Shown here piece after piece: positions 25,901 through 27,567 of a stretch of DNA of 27,567 nt. The translations under genes were made by a program, and so were the position numbers. Position 1 is the stretch's first letter, and each line of letters begins with the position of its first letter. The stretch lies in contig MLAK01000898.1 of the NCBI GenBank assembly GCA_001839685.1, forward strand, positions 1 through 27,567. Direction: 5' to 3'. The stretch is from Tritrichomonas foetus. Lineage: Eukaryota > Parabasalia > Tritrichomonadida > Tritrichomonadidae. The notes under the pieces are model-generated. The model did no database searches. It worked only from the letters and a program-made list of their open reading frames with translations, and was not told the origin of the DNA.

Positions 25901-27567
25901 GAATCCCCATATACATTTTCGAATTTTTCAACATCCACGGGGCATTCTGGTGTGAATTTTGGGATAATGANCCACTTTATTGTCCTCGCCGCATCCTCCT
26001 TATACATTCTATGNATAAATTTGTTGAATGCAGGTGAGTTTGGGTCACAAACCTTCAATCTCAGCTCCTCTAATTTTCCTTTAATATATGTTAATCTGGT
26101 CTCAAGGTGATCATCATTAAGAAGATTATCAACAGCTTGGATGTCATCACCACCTATTATCTCTTTAAAGTCCTCCGGCGTTCTTTGCAAGAAATCTACC
26201 AATTTCAACTTCATGTTTGCAATAGTGTTCAGAGTATTGTCATCTTGTGTTTCCCTCATAAGATTCTGTAACAGTTCTACACCCGACGCAAATTTATTAG
26301 CGTAACGCAATTGAATCGGCGCTTGACTCACTCTGACGACTTTCCTCTTAGGACGTGCCACACTATTTAATGGGATTTTCAACACTCTTCTTATACACTT
26401 GCGAATGAGGAGATGAATCTTCGCTATTACCCCATCTAATAATATGAGNTTAATATCATCATCAACTACCTCATCCAGAGAAAACTTCTCTAAAAGACTT
26501 TTTATATCTTGCTCGAATAACACTTTCATGTCCTTTCTGATCTTCCCTAAGCTTTCTCCCCACATCTTTGGCAGTATAACAATTTTCTTGTCCTCCTTAA
26601 TACAAGCATCAATCCATTTCCTCGCCTTTTCGAGTTTCCACTCAATTGAATGTAAATTTTCTACTCTAACGTTTCGAGGATTATTATTATCTTCATGTAA
26701 CTGTCCTCTTGTAAAATTGTTTTGATCACTATCGATTGTTGGAGTTGCTTCCACCATCTCTGTTTCATCTGTCTCATGTAAACTCTCTACTTGTGATGGC
26801 CGTGGATCATTTATTGGACGCCTATTGACATCAACTTCATCTCGCCGCTGTTGATTATTCTCATCAGCAGCGTGCGTTATTAAAGGGACCGCACGATCAT
26901 GAGCAATAATATTAAGTTGTTCCACNGAACGAAGTTTTTCCTTCGCTAAATCTTTTCCAGTCTTTTTAATATTATCTACATCCTCCTTATCAATCCATAT
27001 AGGAATAATATTACCACGTATTTCATTTGTAGCCGAACCTGCAACATTTCTTTGGGGATGCACTTTCTTTGCATGAAGGGTTAGCGCATTCTTATCCTTC
27101 CCAAAGAAATGTTTGCAGNCNCCNCAAATGGACACCATTGAATCACTTATCATATCATTCGCTGTAAGTAATTTATCATATTTGATTGCATAATCTACTT
27201 GGAGAGCCCAAAATAGACCAATTTTATGTCTCATTGCTTCAATGCTTTGATGTACATTTCGAATATGACAAGCTAAAGAGCTCGAAACACAAGAAATGTA
27301 GTTGCATGGGAGGNAAGGGCACTTCCAGATTGTTCTATGAACAGGGACATCTGGACCTAAATCAACATCAATCTTCCATCTTAGAAACTTATCCATAATG
27401 TACTCGATAGTTGAGACCTCCTGTGCGTTAGGAAAGAAGCCATGACTCCTTGATTGATGAGAGAACAGTTTCATCGCCGTGTTGTGTGTCTCATCACACA
27501 ACGGACAACAAAACTGTCCCACACCAATGAATTTGTCTCTCAGCTTCATCAAAATTACGAGTGGGGC
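22963..27567 (-). CDS. RLE-type non-LTR retrotransposon polyprotein (C2H2 - RT - CCHC - endonuclease), open at window edge
   Basis: The frame is open from the window end to TAA 22963, at least 1534 codons. Counting from the Met-like codon at 27552: C2H2 fingers at ~16-37 (CPLCDETHNTAMKLFSHQSR), ~78-101 and ~146-165 (part hidden by N). A divergent linker extends to ~580. The reverse transcriptase follows, with NLSAPGCDGVGNAIWK, TTIDFQDAFGSA (motif A Asp ~731), RRGVKQGCP and QAYADDVILI (YADD ~830-833). The thumb contains KDGGLGLHRLW. The CCHC knuckle is C1197-C1200-H1208-C1213. The endonuclease has PD at 1267-1268, HIAEFTVPYG (E1281) and RRQKLDKYESL. It ends in an Asn/Glu/Asp-rich tail of ~150 residues. 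The family copies its RNA by target-primed reverse transcription at the endonuclease nick. No stop or frameshift is visible, though 15 or so codons contain N. The true start is outside the window. The R2/NeSL/R4-type clade is not resolvable by eye. Confidence 0.93.
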   Translation of the reverse strand, partial: APLVILMKLRDKFIGVGQFCCPLCDETHNTAMKLFSHQSRSHGFFPNAQEVSTIEYIMDKFLRWKIDVDLGPDVPVHRTIWKCPXLPCNYISCVSSSLACHIRNVHQSIEAMRHKIGLFWALQVDYAIKYDKLLTANDMISDSMVSIXXXCKHFFGKDKNALTLHAKKVHPQRNVAGSATNEIRGNIIPIWIDKEDVDNIKKTGKDLAKEKLRXVEQLNIIAHDRAVPLITHAADENNQQRRDEVDVNRRPINDPRPSQVESLHETDETEMVEATPTIDSDQNNFTRGQLHEDNNNPRNVRVENLHSIEWKLEKARKWIDACIKEDKKIVILPKMWGESLGKIRKDMKVLFEQDIKSLLEKFSLDEVVDDDIXLILLDGVIAKIHLLIRKCIRRVLKIPLNSVARPKRKVVRVSQAPIQLRYANKFASGVELLQNLMRETQDDNTLNTIANMKLKLVDFLQRTPEDFKEIIGGDDIQAVDNLLNDDHLETRLTYIKGKLEELRLKVCDPNSPAFNKFXHRMYKEDAARTIKWXIIPKFTPECPVDVEKFENVYGDSWEEECVCGEDEVFKLKRMFQEGDEETLTSLLMDEKSIKSVIQSRSNLSAPGCDGVGNAIWKVGDKMSILLVQKIIAHMLKSGKFPNMLKLARTILIYKKGDPCCPRSWRPITITSTLYRXVTCHIARAFQTFNSMRSFISPNQKGFMKIPAAAAEHSTAVNELILDAKRRKKSIYLTTIDFQDAFGSAXHELINDTLNQIGFPNNVVRGVMDSYKNSTTRICCMGNRGRDIRFRRGVKQGCPXSPTLFNICLEPLLVALNDNSVDGYHWLDKSCTVQAYADDVILISDSKRGMENLIATVEKYCRFAGNMRINAKKCTCFSYVYERGNWVTMSENFIINNDTIENISIQTALQYLGLPIAASANARKKHMFQRITELEHDVSVVLNSCLEFKQKIDAVKRFLLPRLDYEMIAGXAPAKKLLLLDRAIRGKCSTALKAPGMPTEFFYTRVKDGGLGLHRLWTREKALTIRTYIGLKXSNDVYIRDLIKFSNNEELRMRNVLIDDSSPFLHVPTKPNGTIKGKNGNGTSNILSRTIRALVKLQIGLVKTDGGYLLTDLVEDKEFKVKCSDCMKIINDLLYNREQKEXCKHPLKGHTFHTLKESPLSNSFLSLDALSTDAVVKFAIRGRCNALLTGEILKHKNSSSGKCKACGQLESLQHVLNGCRCSKFKFTRRHNAVQNVIRDYISCNYSNVVVLSNSQVRNRNGTHITGPNASLKPDLWWWTGDTLHIAEFTVPYGMLSDRSGVIENTLTTRRRQKLDKYESLVNDCKAQMNCEVKLMVFIVSSLGALPKETVTEVSXIAKSKKHSKLLCKRMVAAALRESFFLFNNWSPPSTTDNNTNANVDLNDRGDVEGNEEMNERPNGETDDEVSRETNNEVNEEGNENYHEEYNEDYNEDDNGSCNKNANNGIDESTXDEMNEGTNEILRDXLDDSGRAPYWNQSVDEDSDNVQLTESNHEDYDDQASSLQDDLRNPVRHHRL

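Noticed and set aside
23387..27398. Plus-strand frames of 70-103 codons
   Set aside because: All are antisense to the intact retroelement gene.
1..27567. tRNA, rRNA or spliceosomal RNA genes
   Set aside because: No cloverleaf-like segment with a GTTCRA T-arm, and no recognisable rRNA or snRNA stretch, was found by eye on either strand.

Overview
This is AT-rich, intron-poor eukaryotic DNA packed with mobile elements. The mix of a mariner with a DD34D transposase, a MULE fossil, capsid-like genes of a Maverick/Polinton, ankyrin-like and ubiquitin-hydrolase-like gene debris, and short single-exon genes best fits a trichomonad (Trichomonas or a close relative). That assignment is an inference; no rRNA or other marker gene is present. 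No tRNA, rRNA or CRISPR array was seen. Many scattered N bases, mainly in the retroelement part, point to collapsed repeat copies.

Layout. 1-4441: a terminal-repeat-like block, then a run of small decayed genes on both strands that looks like one end of a Maverick/Polinton (capsid-like gene, small Trp/Lys-rich virion-like gene, coiled coil), followed by two long Ser/Pro/Lys-rich genes broken by frameshifts. 4442-5727: spacer and an ankyrin-type pseudogene. 5728-7013: a complete mariner with an intact transposase, terminal inverted repeats and TA duplication. 7014-8400: a MULE transposase fossil. 8434-8541: a tiny inverted-repeat element. 8590-10908: two halves of ubiquitin-specific-protease-like genes facing each other. 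10978-11121: a short GC-richer stretch ending in a 52-base poly(A) on the minus strand. 11414-13829: an ordinary-looking cluster of small host genes (an unrecognised protein with a readable extension past its stop, a small secreted peptide, a coiled-coil protein).

13965-27567 is the most interesting part. It is a head-to-tail array, all on the minus strand, of non-LTR retrotransposons with a restriction-like endonuclease (R2/NeSL/R4-type architecture). The right-most copy has an open frame of at least 1529 codons: C2H2 fingers, reverse transcriptase with YADD, CCHC knuckle, PD-(D/E)XK endonuclease and an acidic Asn-rich tail. Three times the 3' end of one copy is followed by the same leader (GCGATGTTTTAR...) and then by another unit. 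Two units, plus a third fragment, carry an Asn/Gln/Ser-rich ORF1-like protein; one includes nine perfectly phased 18-residue repeats. Another unit joins a retroelement N-terminal segment to a beta-helix-like repeat. A 236-bp MITE with a 6-bp target duplication sits in one ORF1 copy, and a paralogous empty site is present 2 kb away.

The array segment from 14 to 21.7 kb is bracketed by inverted copies of the same ~110-bp block (GC hairpin plus T-run) that starts the window.

Working model: an old Maverick-rich host region was invaded by an RLE retrotransposon that tends to sit next to its own copies. The copies are progressively truncated leftward, while the right-most one may still be functional.
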